Of a stretch of DNA of 64,000 nucleotides, positions 62,673-64,000 are shown in pieces. The first letter of the stretch is position 1; each line of letters starts with the position of its first letter. Below the pieces are notes generated by a model. It was not told the origin of the DNA. It worked only from the letters and a program-made list of their open reading frames with translations, and made no database searches. The DNA lies in NCBI RefSeq assembly GCF_036324505.1, contig NC_086370.1, positions 3,405,453 to 3,469,452 of the forward strand, given 5' to 3'. The stretch comes from Eleginops maclovinus (lineage: Eukaryota; Chordata; Actinopteri; Perciformes; Eleginopidae). The translations under genes and the position numbers were made by a program.

Positions 62673-64000
62673 GTCACCTAGATGTTTCTATAACTGATAA
62701 AGTAAATGATGGCTAAATTCCATTTGGCTCGAGTTGCAAGGTCCTGTTGTTTTGCATGCTGCCAATGGTTTGCTGGGACCCTTTGAAAAGAGCAGAACCA
62801 TCATTAATGTGATTAGCTACACCTGTGCTTTTCACACTACAACTAGAGTCCAGATGTCACCTGAAAGGGTCTCATACTCCAAATTCCTTCAGATGATAAC
62901 TGTCAAATCAGTAACCCCTTTACAGCACCAAAAACCCTAAGTCACTATAATAAAATCTTTGTTAAAGTTTGACACAAGGTCTTGGAACAGACTCAGCCTC
63001 TTTCATGTGGCTTAAAGCAGTATAATATGATATCTCTGGGACTCCTCAGAGAATCAGAGTCTGTATTTGTGTGCCCCGGCCTTTTGGCTAGGGAATTGTC
63101 ACAAATAAAAATAAAAGGCCCAAATCCCTTTCTGCTGCACTGAATCTTTCATATGATGAGAAATAGTGATTTAGGTCTACGCCCAAAAACCTCAGCCCCC
63201 AGCTCTACTCCATCCACCCACACCTCCGACGGCTTAATCTCAATGTTAGTCCCCGCTTGAGCACATGAATGTTTTAATGCTCATTAGCTGAACATATCTC
63301 TCAGCCACTAAAGCTGCTCTCTCATGTGGTCCTTCAAAGCAGAGCATGGCAGCTAAATCCCAGGGATGGCTTCATGTTGTTTACCTCTACAATCCCCCTC
63401 CGTTCTTACTCCTCATCCCCTCCGCTGTTATGCTATAGTTAGCAGTCCTATCAATTGTTGTCAGAGGGTCTAAAGCTCCTGGGACGACAAGGCTTGCAGA
63501 GAGGAGAAAAAAGGGGTTGGGTGGTATATTTAGTGGACTCAGTCAGGAAGCTGCAGATTTTATGTTTTCTAGGTCAGGTAAGTGCCAAGTTGGCCGGAAG
63601 CCAGACAACCGAGACACATGGGGAAACACGAACGGATAGAAGACCACTGCCTGAGGGAAGGAAAAAGGGGAGAGAGATAAGGAGGGCAGCTTGTGTCTCT
63701 CCTTATGAGTTCAGTGGAAATGTACTTTACATTAAGTGCTGACATACATCATTCCCTCAGATGAACTTGTTGTTGGCTCGATGGTGCTGATGCTCTGCGA
63801 GCAGTGATGGGAAAAGAGTTGTGTAACGACGGGATAAGTTGAAAACATGCACACTCGTTCAATGCTGCATTTTGGCAAGAGTGCTTTGAGAGAAGCAAGC
63901 GAGGCAAACACACTTTCAGGGTCTGATGAACATGCCATCCAGGGAGAAGAAGAAATCATTTCTCTTTCATTTGGTTCATTCCACTGGAGGTCTTCAGCTC
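62673..64000. other. Non-coding DNA to right edge
   Basis: No exon, RNA or mobile element was recognised. Short open frames at 63455-63742 and 63732-63959 carry no known motif. Confidence 0.45.

Overview
This is a window of vertebrate, almost certainly teleost fish, nuclear DNA. The evidence is short coding exons with GT/AG splice sites, very long (CA)n/(TG)n microsatellites, and dense fish-type transposon debris (L1-like and L2-like LINEs, non-autonomous hAT and PIF/Harbinger-type elements). There is no operon structure, CRISPR array or prokaryotic gene organisation. Two protein-coding genes can be supported, both on the minus strand and arranged head to tail.

Gene 1 is the fish orthologue of STK32C (YANK3), a YANK-family AGC-group Ser/Thr kinase. 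Ten exons can be placed to the base between 46,695 and 17,287. Together they give 1,194 nt, an unbroken frame of 397 codons plus TAG, and every splice phase agrees. The window holds the kinase domain from the VCIVQK segment onwards, the whole C-terminal extension, the stop codon and a 3'UTR with an AATAAA at 17,008-17,013. The first coding exon (N-terminus and glycine loop) was not found between 46.7 and 64 kb, so that stretch is read as a large 5' intron or upstream DNA.

Gene 2, at 5,485-2,600, is a SPATA2-family gene (N-terminal PUB-domain region). Four in-frame exons are visible, and the rest of the gene lies beyond the left edge. In mammals SPATA2 links the deubiquitinase CYLD to the LUBAC ligase. 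This copy may be a separate fish paralogue. It starts about 11.5 kb downstream of the STK32C polyadenylation signal. Nothing in the sequence suggests the two genes act in one pathway.

Layout: 1-2.5 kb, decayed L1-like LINE; 2.6-5.5 kb, SPATA2-family exons; 5.6-17.0 kb, intergenic DNA with AGTAC-rich repeats, a degenerate minisatellite and a MITE; 17.0-46.7 kb, STK32C exons in large introns carrying microsatellites, an L2-like LINE split by a hAT-type insertion (39.5-40.8 kb) and a hAT-type element with a BED-finger remnant and perfect 8-bp target duplication (44.4-45.4 kb); 46.7-64 kb, no recognised exon but two PIF/Harbinger-like elements (55.5-56.6 kb and 62.0-62.7 kb), the second with a SANT/Myb-like remnant.

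No wholly new biological system was found. The most interesting regulatory candidate is STK32C exon 24,275-24,400. It is in frame, its acceptor sits 6 nt from a long (GT)n array, its donor is weak, and a complementary (CA)n array lies about 45 nt downstream, so the exon could be looped out or skipped without a frameshift.
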